Shown here piece after piece: positions 1 to 5,091 of a DNA stretch of 6,760 nucleotides. The stretch's first letter is position 1. Each line of letters begins with the position of its first letter. Origin of the DNA: Tissierellia bacterium (GTDB lineage Bacteria > Bacillota_A > Clostridia > Tissierellales > Peptoniphilaceae); NCBI GenBank assembly GCA_012728775.1, contig JAAYEN010000337.1, positions 1 to 6,760 on the forward strand, read 5' to 3'. The notes under the pieces were generated by a model. That model was not told the DNA's origin and searched no databases. It saw only the letters and a list, made by a program, of their open reading frames with translations. Position numbers and translations under genes: made by a program.

Positions 1-1
1 A

Positions 2-421
2 CAATTAGTAGAGCAAATTTACGGAGAATGGGAAGACAAGCTTACAGAAAAAAATATAACTGCTAATTTAAATAGACCTGAAACTCCAGTAATTATCGAA
101 TTAGACGGGACTCAGACTTCTAGAATATTAGAAAATTTACTTTCCAATATTTATAAGTATTCCCTAGAAAACACGAGAGTTTATGTAGATTTATTTGAAA
201 ATGATGGAGTGGAATTAATTATAAAAAATATTTCCAAATATCCACTAAATATCTCCACTGATGAGTTAATGGAAAGATTTACCAGAGGAGATGCTTCGAG
301 AACTACAGAAGGTTCAGGACTAGGATTATCCATAGCGAAATCCCTAACCGAAGTCCAAGGTGGAAGTTTTGAGATAGATATAGACGGGGATTTATTTAAA
401 ACAACTATTAGATTTAATTAG
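2..421 (+). CDS. Sensor histidine kinase, C-terminal ATP-binding domain (5' end outside window)
   Basis: The open frame enters from the left edge and runs 139 residues to a TAG, so only the catalytic ATP-binding (HATPase_c) end of a two-component sensor kinase is present. The N box is visible as ENLLSN (bases 131-148). The F and G2 boxes appear as FTRGD followed by GSGLGLSIAKSL (GSGLGLS at 311-331), and the chain ends in the usual final beta strand (TTIRFN). The G1 box, normally DxGxG, is replaced by a stretch reading NISKYPLNIS. I recall this in a subfamily of Firmicute membrane kinases with the same RFTRGD...EGSGLGLSIAKSL ending, so it need not mean inactivity. The sensor, membrane and phospho-acceptor histidine parts lie upstream and cannot be judged. 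A GTG at 209 is internal to the domain and is not the start. No terminator is visible before the next gene 71 bp away, so read-through is possible. Confidence 0.9.
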   Translation, partial: QLVEQIYGEWEDKLTEKNITANLNRPETPVIIELDGTQTSRILENLLSNIYKYSLENTRVYVDLFENDGVELIIKNISKYPLNISTDELMERFTRGDASRTTEGSGLGLSIAKSLTEVQGGSFEIDIDGDLFKTTIRFN

Positions 422-492
422 TAATTCCTTGTAGATGACGTGTCCTGGGTTTGTATAAAAATGTAGTTTAATTAGAATAAAAGGAGGAGCTG

Positions 493-1032
493 ATGTTAGA
501 AACTAGGCGAATTTATAAAAAGCCTGCAATTGTTAAAATGAAAAGAATAATTAAGCGTAGCGTTTTATTGGGACTTTTATTTGGTTTGATATTTTTAGGG
601 ATAACCATTCGAAATGAAATAGCAAAGAGAAATTATCCTAGGGTATCAGGACAAGGCGTCATAAGTGATTTAAATCAGCTCACTCCAGATACAAAAAAAT
701 TAGCCTTGGAATTTTTGAGAAGATGTGAAGAAGAAGGTTTAAATGTTAAGATAACAGAAACTTACAGAACCCAAAGACGACAAGATGAGCTTTATGCCCA
801 AGGTAGAGATACCGATGGACCTAGAGTGACTTGGACAGAAAATTCTATGCATACCAGAAGACGGGCTTTTGACATAGCAAAAGCAGGAGATGATCCCTAT
901 GGAGACTTGGAATTTTTTGAAAGATGTGCAGAAATCGGCAGAGAAGTAGGACTAGAATCAGGACACTATTGGCGAGTAAAAGACAGTCCCCATTTTCAAA
1001 ATTATAAATGGTGGAATAAATTTATATACTAA
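493..1032 (+). CDS. Membrane-anchored M15-family (VanY/CwlK-like) peptidoglycan peptidase
   Basis: A 179-residue protein with a basic cytoplasmic N-terminus, one membrane segment at about residues 22-39 (probably an uncleaved anchor), and an extracellular zinc peptidase domain from about residue 56. The domain shows the M15 pattern: TYRTQRRQDELYAQGR (90-105), then SMHTRRRAFD giving zinc ligands H120 and D127, then DSPHFQ giving H167. D164 stands where the catalytic Asp of Ply500-type enzymes lies. The family cleaves L-Ala-D-Glu or terminal D-Ala bonds in peptidoglycan peptides; the exact bond here is not determined. One oddity is that the glycine usual in HxxGxAxD is Arg123. The ATG at 493 is chosen because AGGAGG (482-487) lies 5 bases upstream. 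Met16 is a weaker alternative. A kinase gene precedes it and a duplicated hairpin follows it. A poor promoter match (TTGTAG 429-434, TATAAA 454-459, 19-bp spacer) lies upstream. Confidence 0.88.
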   Translation: MLETRRIYKKPAIVKMKRIIKRSVLLGLLFGLIFLGITIRNEIAKRNYPRVSGQGVISDLNQLTPDTKKLALEFLRRCEEEGLNVKITETYRTQRRQDELYAQGRDTDGPRVTWTENSMHTRRRAFDIAKAGDDPYGDLEFFERCAEIGREVGLESGHYWRVKDSPHFQNYKWWNKFIY

Positions 1033-1033
1033 A

Positions 1034-1062
1034 TCTCAGGAATAGCAATGACTGCTATTCCT
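1034..1062 (+). repeat. Direct repeat copy A: terminator-like hairpin lacking its T-tract
   Basis: This 29-bp sequence (TCTCAGGAATAGCAAT...) recurs at 1176-1204 with a single difference, G1050 against A1192, which falls in the loop. It forms a perfect 10-bp stem (AGGAATAGCA 1038-1047 with TGCTATTCCT 1053-1062) and a 5-base loop. It starts 2 bp after the stop codon of the peptidase gene. It is followed by AGAAC rather than a run of T, so it would be a poor intrinsic terminator by itself. Confidence 0.85.
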
Positions 1063-1067
1063 AGAAC

Positions 1068-1171
1068 GATGACAAACCCTTTATTAAGGTCGGAATATCA
1101 TTCTTTTTCGAGCGTATATGGCCCGCCGGCCCGAGGGTACTCGAAAAAGAATGATATGGAGACCTTTGTCA
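1068..1171 (+). repeat. Palindromic repeat element, full copy (MITE/REP-like)
   Basis: The core is a perfect 18-bp inverted repeat, ATATCATTCTTTTTCGAG (1095-1112) with its complement at 1140-1157. Outside a symmetric 3x3 internal loop (GGA/GGA) come 6 further pairs (AAGGTC 1086-1091 with GACCTT 1161-1166) and terminal TGACA (1070-1074) with TGTCA (1167-1171). The left arm alone carries a small side hairpin, CCTT-TATT-AAGG (1078-1089). The tip (about 1120-1137) is strikingly GC-rich for this genome. A related copy lies at 3750-3818 on the other strand. No open frame fits inside, so any mobility would have to be supplied in trans. Calling it a mobile element is inference; the palindrome and the second copy are seen directly. 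Confidence 0.85.
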
Positions 1172-1175
1172 AGAG

Positions 1176-1204
1176 TCTCAGGAATAGCAATAACTGCTAT
1201 TCCT
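1176..1204 (+). repeat. Direct repeat copy B, forming the stem-loop of a terminator
   Basis: Second copy of the 29-bp sequence at 1034-1062, offset by 142 bp, with stems identical and one loop base changed. The two copies bracket the palindromic element, leaving 5 bp (1063-1067) on its left and 4 bp (1172-1175) on its right. This may be a duplication made when the element inserted, or a separate duplication of the terminator. Confidence 0.85.
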
Positions 1205-1209
1205 TTTTT
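1180..1209 (+). terminator. Rho-independent terminator of the peptidase transcript
   Basis: A perfect 10-bp stem (AGGAATAGCA 1180-1189, TGCTATTCCT 1195-1204) with a 5-base loop runs straight into six T residues (1204-1209). It is the strongest terminator on the plus strand here. It lies about 150 bp after the stop of the peptidase gene, so the transcript should include the whole palindromic element. Confidence 0.88.
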
Positions 1210-1238
1210 GTATTATAAATTATTTTACTGGATGCAAT

Positions 1239-1270
1239 ATTTTGGATTCCAAAATGGTTATATATATAGT
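1239..1270 (+). promoter_or_regulatory. Putative promoter with overlapping operator-like palindrome
   Basis: TTGGAT (1242-1247) and TATAGT (1265-1270) are separated by 17 bp and could be the -35 and -10 boxes of the downstream secreted-protein gene. The -10 matches 5 of 6 consensus bases, the -35 only 3 of 6. A perfect 8+1+8 palindrome, ATTTTGGA-T-TCCAAAAT (1239-1255), covers the -35 box, where a repressor or activator dimer could bind. No regulator gene is visible nearby. The position right after a strong terminator (1180-1209) supports a new transcript starting here. Confidence 0.5.
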
Positions 1271-1298
1271 AACAAAAAATAATGAGAAGAGGTATATT

Positions 1299-2243
1299 AT
1301 GAAAAAGCTAGGAATAATAGGAATTGCTTTACTAATGGTAATTATGATTTTGCCAAATGTAGCAAAAGCAGATGACGATATAAAATTATGGGTAGATGGA
1401 AAATATGTAACTACAGATGCAAAACCATATATTGAAGATAGCAGAACTTTGGTGCCTATAAGATTTGTAGCAGAAGCTTTAGGTTATAATGTAGAGTGGA
1501 TCGAAAGCTCTAGAACTGTAGTTTTGACCAATGGACCAGAGAGAATACAAATGGTTATTGGTTCTAGAAATGCAACTCACAATGGTAAAAACACTTATTT
1601 AAATAAAGAACCTCAACTAAAAAATTCTAGAACTTTTGTGCCAGTTAGAGATGTGGCTGAACGCTTCGGAAGAAATGTAGACTGGGACCAAAATAATTGG
1701 ACGGTAGTAATTGGAGACGGATACAATAAACCTAGTGCTCCTCAAACTCCAACACCAGCACCAGCACCTTCAACAGGTGAAAGACTATCAGCTTATGAAG
1801 CTAGAAAAATGGTAATTGATAGATTTGGCGGCATAGTAGAAAAAATTGAATACACTTATGACGAAACCAATCCTTTGTATAAAGGTGAAGCGCTAAAAGA
1901 TGGTTACAAAGTAGTATTTGAAATTAATGCTAGAACTAAAGAAATTAAAAAATGGGATATTGGAAACGATAATAAATGGGATGATTTTGCTCATGAACTT
2001 TCTTCTTTTATCACAATGGACCAGGCAGCTGCAAAAGTAATTTCCGAAACTGGGCAAAATAATTCTTTTGTTCAAAAGATAGACTTTAAATACGATGGCG
2101 ACGAAACTATTTACCAAGGGGAAGCCTTTAATAGAGGAGTTAAATATGTATTTGAATTGTATGCAAAAAACGGACAATTTAAGAAATTTACAGTTGACCG
2201 TGGAGATGAAACTTGGGCAGAACAATATTATAATGTGAGATAA
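1299..2243 (+). CDS. Secreted copper-amine-oxidase-N1 domain protein with two PepSY-like repeats
   Basis: Translated from the ATG at 1299 this gives 314 residues. The frame stays open back to a TTG at 1242, but ATG 1299 has AGAGGT (1288-1293) just upstream and begins a clear signal peptide (MKKLGIIGIALLMVIM..., cleavage probably after AKA at 22-24). Residues about 27-138 form a Cu_amine_oxidN1 domain with two matching halves, SRTLVPIRFVAEALG (48-62) and SRTFVPVRDVAERFG (110-124). Despite the family name there are no amine oxidase catalytic parts. In Clostridia this domain is common on exported, envelope-associated proteins. A Pro/Ala/Thr-rich linker (about 145-159) leads to two PepSY-like repeats (about 164-228 and 238-306), which share the pattern DET...Y(K/Q)GEA...VFE. 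PepSY domains are often linked to protease regulation or ligand binding, but the role here is unknown. The protein is probably extracellular; no sortase motif or membrane anchor is seen. Confidence 0.87.
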   Translation: MKKLGIIGIALLMVIMILPNVAKADDDIKLWVDGKYVTTDAKPYIEDSRTLVPIRFVAEALGYNVEWIESSRTVVLTNGPERIQMVIGSRNATHNGKNTYLNKEPQLKNSRTFVPVRDVAERFGRNVDWDQNNWTVVIGDGYNKPSAPQTPTPAPAPSTGERLSAYEARKMVIDRFGGIVEKIEYTYDETNPLYKGEALKDGYKVVFEINARTKEIKKWDIGNDNKWDDFAHELSSFITMDQAAAKVISETGQNNSFVQKIDFKYDGDETIYQGEAFNRGVKYVFELYAKNGQFKKFTVDRGDETWAEQYYNVR

Positions 2244-2273
2244 TTATATAATAAAACGAGGCAGTATTTTTAC

Positions 2274-2310
2274 AAACTCCCTGAATCTGGATATAGATTT
2301 GGGGAGTTTT
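2274..2310 (+). terminator. Terminator after the copper-amine-oxidase-N1 gene
   Basis: AAACTCCC (2274-2281) pairs with GGGAGTTT (2302-2309). The stem continues inward through two G-T wobbles and AATCT/AGATT to a 6-base loop, about 15 pairs in all. The T run is only four bases (2307-2310), so efficiency is uncertain. The near-symmetric ends may also slow polymerase coming from the other strand. Confidence 0.7.
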
Positions 2311-2347
2311 ATAATGTGAAAATATTTATTTGATTTGAAGTCAATAT

Positions 2348-2387
2348 AAAAAAGTATCGACCTATCTTAATCAGGATAAGTCGATAC
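2348..2387 (-). terminator. Rho-independent terminator of the DUF815 ATPase gene
   Basis: Read on the minus strand, GTATCGAC and GTCGATAC form a perfect 8-bp stem (2380-2387 with 2354-2361), with further pairing of GATA and TATC inside. It is followed directly by six T residues (the A run at 2348-2353 on the plus strand). It lies 37 bp past the stop of the minus-strand ATPase, the expected place in a convergent gene pair. Confidence 0.85.
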
Positions 2388-2423
2388 ACAAACTATTTCA
2401 CACTAACCATTTTTTGATATAAA

Positions 2424-3725
2424 TTAATTTTTGCTTTTTAAATATCTGATAAATTGCTCTGCTGTTCTTCCGCTTCTTCCGCCATTGTGGCGTTCCCATT
2501 TTATAGCCTCGGCTTCTAGTTCTTCTACATCCATAGAGATATTATTTCTCTCAGCTAGTCCTCTTACTATTTCCAGATAACCTTTTTGTAATGGTTTAAA
2601 GTATCCAATGGTAATTCCAAAACGGCTAGATAGGGAAAGTTTTTCTTCTAGATTGTCAGATTTGTGGATTTCTCCATCGATTTCCATGTCATCTCTATCA
2701 CTCCAAGTTTCTTTTATTAAATGCCTACGATTAGAAGTGGCGTAGATTAAGACATTACTAGGTTTGGACTCTAGTCCTCCTTCTATAATGGACTTAAGAT
2801 ATTTATAGTCTGTTTCGAATTCTTCAAAGGATAAATCGTCCATATAAATAATAAATTTGTAATTTCTATTTTTAATTTTTCCAATAACTTTTGCCAAATA
2901 TTCTAGCTGGTGTTTGTATATTTCTATCATTCTAAGGCCGTCTTTGTAAAACTCATTTATGGTAGCCTTTATGCTTGTGGATTTTCCAGTACCACTATCT
3001 CCATATAAAAGTACGTTGTTGGCTGATTTTCCATCTACAAAAAACTGTGTATTTTCAATTAATTCAGCTTTTTGACTTTCATATCCAATCAAATTTTCAA
3101 ATCTTACGTCTATCATATTGGTTATGGGAATTAGCTCCACATCATTGCCATTTGTTTCTATTCTAAAAGTGGGATTAAGTGCAATTTTCCCTACGCCAAT
3201 ATTTTTATAAAATTCATTTACCAAGCTAAAGAATTTATCCACATTGTTAGCTTCTGTTAGTTTTCTTCGTAATTCAGAAACTTTTAGACTAATGGGTTTA
3301 TTGTAAATATTGTCTGGTTTTTGTATTGAAGTATAATTAGTTAGAATCTCAAAAAAATTAGTCCCTATAGTGTTTTCTAGTGTAGAAAAATCGTAGTAGA
3401 ATAATTTGTAGAAAGCATTCAAATCATTTTTAACAATTTTCTCCACGCTTCCCCTTTCAAATCCTTTTCTCTCAGTGACTAGTGTAAAGGGGTTTTCGTC
3501 AGTGATTAAAACATATGTCAAATAGGACTGCCAAAGATTTTCTTCAAATCCATAATCAGTGGAGATTTCCAAAAGATTCTTTACAATATTAGATAATTTT
3601 TGGCGAATTTCTTCATTGCTAATATTTGCTAAGCGAAATTCACCATATAAATCCCGTAAATCTCTAAGTATATTGGCGTTTTCATTTTTTCCATACAATA
3701 TTAAATTAGATATTATCCTATCCAT
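2424..3725 (-). CDS. DUF815 family AAA+-type ATPase
   Basis: A 433-residue cytoplasmic protein with no signal peptide or membrane segment. The N-terminal half (about 1-200) is charged and mainly helical. The C-terminal half is a P-loop ATPase introduced by FENLIGYESQKAELIENT (209-226), as in DUF815 proteins. It shows Walker A GDSGTGKST (242-250), Walker B FIIYMDDLSF (291-300), a sensor-1-like ATSNRRH (329-335) and a likely arginine finger R368 in SLSSRFG. Length and motifs match the family, which is widespread in bacteria and has no settled function; it is annotated only as an ATP-binding or ATPase protein. The start at 3725 is supported by AGGGGGAG (3729-3736). The upstream minus-strand gene ends 123 bp before it, and that gap is mostly filled by a copy of the palindromic repeat. 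I see no convincing promoter of its own, so co-transcription with the PLP enzyme gene is plausible. Confidence 0.9.
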   Translation of the reverse strand: MDRIISNLILYGKNENANILRDLRDLYGEFRLANISNEEIRQKLSNIVKNLLEISTDYGFEENLWQSYLTYVLITDENPFTLVTERKGFERGSVEKIVKNDLNAFYKLFYYDFSTLENTIGTNFFEILTNYTSIQKPDNIYNKPISLKVSELRRKLTEANNVDKFFSLVNEFYKNIGVGKIALNPTFRIETNGNDVELIPITNMIDVRFENLIGYESQKAELIENTQFFVDGKSANNVLLYGDSGTGKSTSIKATINEFYKDGLRMIEIYKHQLEYLAKVIGKIKNRNYKFIIYMDDLSFEEFETDYKYLKSIIEGGLESKPSNVLIYATSNRRHLIKETWSDRDDMEIDGEIHKSDNLEEKLSLSSRFGITIGYFKPLQKGYLEIVRGLAERNNISMDVEELEAEAIKWERHNGGRSGRTAEQFIRYLKSKN

Positions 3726-3749
3726 AATCTCCCCCTAAATTATTTTCCA

Positions 3750-3818
3750 TTCGAGTACCCTTGGGTCATAAACGCTCGAAAAAGAATGATATTCTGGCAT
3801 TAAAAAATGTTTGTCATC
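3750..3818 (-). repeat. Palindromic repeat element, one-armed copy in the DUF815 leader
   Basis: Read on the minus strand this matches the element at 1068-1171. It has GATGACAAAC (3809-3818), a side hairpin CATT-TTTT-AATG (3798-3809), a 23-base block identical to 1093-1115 (plus-strand 3772-3794), and AGGGTACTCGAA (3750-3761), which equals 1134-1145. The tip is 8 bases shorter and lacks the GC-rich insert. The outer right arm is missing, and similarity stops at TTCGAG (3750-3755), which still pairs with CTCGAA (3775-3780). The remaining hairpin sits about 14 bases before the ribosome binding site of the DUF815 gene and in sense orientation to both neighbours. Confidence 0.85.
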
Positions 3819-3848
3819 AATCTGTAGCAAAGAACTTTTCTATGCTTT

Positions 3849-4955
3849 CTATTTCATTTTTCCCCGACATTCAATTTTTACTACTTCTACCACTTCTCCA
3901 TCTCTTACAAAGTAAGCTTCATCATATAAATTAACTACAGGGCATATGTGATTGGGAATTATTTCTAAAGTGTCTCCAACTTTTACGAAATTTCTAATTT
4001 CTTCGTCATATATAATGGCGTGTTCGTCAAAGACGCTATCTATATGAGAATTAGGGAATCCTTTTATAAGCCCTAAACCTTTTGTAGTGGTGATACCCTT
4101 AGTTCTTTTTTGCATTGTCAAGCCTTTGGCGCCTACATCTGTAATAACTCTTTCTTTTGTGGGTTTTGAAATTACTGTGGTCAAAATGCTAGCAGCATTC
4201 ATTTCAAAAGATCCATATCCCAATCCTTGGCCAGCGTCCATAAAAATATATGTGCCAGGTCTAATTTCTGTAATACCATCTAAAATTGGAAAATCATTTA
4301 TTAAAGATGGAGTAGAACCTATGGATATGGTTTCTAAATTCAATCCAGAATCTTTTGCAATTTGTGCAAATTTTAAAGTTCGCTCTTGGGATTCTAGATG
4401 AATTTTTCTGACTTCCTCAATGGTTTCTCCTTTATATGAATGTCCATCGTGGGAAAAGAGTCCTTTTAAGTTTATATTTTTTGCGGTTTTTAAATAATCT
4501 AATAGTTGGGAAAAATCTTTTTCTTCTATTATTCCTGAACGATTTTCACCAACTTCAATTTCTACTAAAACTTGAGCTTTTTTGTTTGCGTTTTCAAAGG
4601 CTTCTTCAATCATCTGGCATTGTTCGATACTATCAATTCCAAAACTAATGTCGATACTTTCTGCAAGCTTTCTAATTCTATGGAGTTTTTTTATTCCCAC
4701 AATTTCATTTGCAATAAATATATCCTTTAGACCGTGTTCTGCCATTATTTCAGCTTCTTCTACCTTAGCAACTGCGATGCCTTTCGCTCCGTATTCTTCT
4801 TGGAGTTTTGCTATCCTTGGCATCTTATGGGTTTTTGTGTGAGGTCTTAAATTTACTTCTGATTTGTTTGCGTATTCTTGAATTTTTATTATATTTTTTA
4901 TCATTCTATCAAAGTCTATTATTAGGGCTGGTGTATCTAGATTTTTATAATTCAT
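3849..4955 (-). CDS. Fold-type III PLP enzyme, D-threonine aldolase / D-serine dehydratase family
   Basis: A 368-residue enzyme with the alanine-racemase-like barrel (about 6-255) and C-terminal beta domain of the COG3616 family. The PLP lysine is K41 in RPHTKTHK (37-44). EVGENRSG (134-141) and the SIGSTPS phosphate-binding loop (211-217) fit the family, and EIRPGTY (230-236) is typical. The metal site reads NHIC, giving H336 and C338. HxC is, as I recall, the zinc pair of eukaryote-type D-serine dehydratase and D-3-hydroxyaspartate dehydratase, whereas characterised D-threonine aldolases have HxD. Likely substrates are therefore beta-hydroxy D-amino acids, with aldolase or dehydratase activity undecided. 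The frame is open to a TTG at 4967, but that TTG overlaps the GGAGGA ribosome site (4960-4965), so the ATG at 4953-4955 is the start. It is transcribed divergently from murJ, with DUF815 downstream. Confidence 0.88.
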   Translation of the reverse strand: MNYKNLDTPALIIDFDRMIKNIIKIQEYANKSEVNLRPHTKTHKMPRIAKLQEEYGAKGIAVAKVEEAEIMAEHGLKDIFIANEIVGIKKLHRIRKLAESIDISFGIDSIEQCQMIEEAFENANKKAQVLVEIEVGENRSGIIEEKDFSQLLDYLKTAKNINLKGLFSHDGHSYKGETIEEVRKIHLESQERTLKFAQIAKDSGLNLETISIGSTPSLINDFPILDGITEIRPGTYIFMDAGQGLGYGSFEMNAASILTTVISKPTKERVITDVGAKGLTMQKRTKGITTTKGLGLIKGFPNSHIDSVFDEHAIIYDEEIRNFVKVGDTLEIIPNHICPVVNLYDEAYFVRDGEVVEVVKIECRGKMK

Positions 4956-4982
4956 ATTGTCCTCCAAATCCTTATTAATCCT

Positions 4983-5012
4983 ATTATATCAATTTAGTAG
5001 AATTTTTGCGAA
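4983..5012 (-). promoter_or_regulatory. Putative promoter of the PLP enzyme gene
   Basis: On the minus strand a perfect TATAAT (4983-4988) is preceded by TTCGCA (5007-5012, 4 of 6 consensus bases) with an 18-bp spacer. It lies 27 bp upstream of the ATG. An inverted repeat AATTTT-TGCG-AAAATT (5001-5016) overlaps the -35 and could be an operator, though in such AT-rich DNA this may be chance. Confidence 0.65.
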
Positions 5013-5037
5013 AATTTGCTGATAAATTTGTAGTCTA

Positions 5038-5066
5038 TTGAAATATAAGGCTTTTTAAAGTAATAT
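5038..5066 (+). promoter_or_regulatory. Putative sigma-A-type promoter of murJ
   Basis: TTGAAA (5038-5043) and TAATAT (5061-5066) are separated by exactly 17 bp, about 25 bp upstream of the murJ start. The leader would be short (about 20 bases) and holds only the ribosome site AGGAGA (5082-5087). It faces away from the promoter of the PLP enzyme gene. Confidence 0.7.
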
Positions 5067-5091
5067 ATATAGTTGAAAGATAGGAGAAGAT

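Noticed and set aside
2..1032. Vancomycin-resistance-like cluster (a VanS-type kinase followed by a VanY-type peptidase)
   Set aside because: No ligase, dehydrogenase or VanX-type gene is present, the kinase is partial, and M15 peptidases are common housekeeping or prophage-type enzymes.
1034..1204. CRISPR array or riboswitch in the repeat-rich gap
   Set aside because: There are only two repeat copies around one palindromic spacer, with no regular array. The structure precedes a terminator at a gene's 3' end, with no known aptamer motif recognised.
1242..1298. TTG start at 1242 extending the secreted protein by 19 residues
   Set aside because: The extension would precede a clean signal peptide, overlaps the promoter candidate, and lacks a ribosome site, whereas ATG 1299 has one.
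1893..2225. Minus-strand open frame of 110 codons inside the copper-amine-oxidase-N1 gene
   Set aside because: It lies wholly antisense to a well-supported gene, its product is low-complexity (Phe/Ile/Ser-rich), and no ribosome site was seen.
2975..3166. Plus-strand open frame of 63 codons inside the DUF815 gene
   Set aside because: It overlaps the Walker A region of the real gene on the other strand, and its Phe/Leu/His-rich product matches nothing I know.
4087..4842. Three plus-strand open frames opposite the PLP enzyme gene
   Set aside because: All are antisense to a conserved enzyme with intact motifs. Their hydrophobic products are what reversed AT-rich coding sequence gives.
4956..4967. 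TTG start at 4967 extending the PLP enzyme by 4 residues
   Set aside because: The TTG is part of the TTGGAGGA sequence that serves as the ribosome site for the ATG at 4955.
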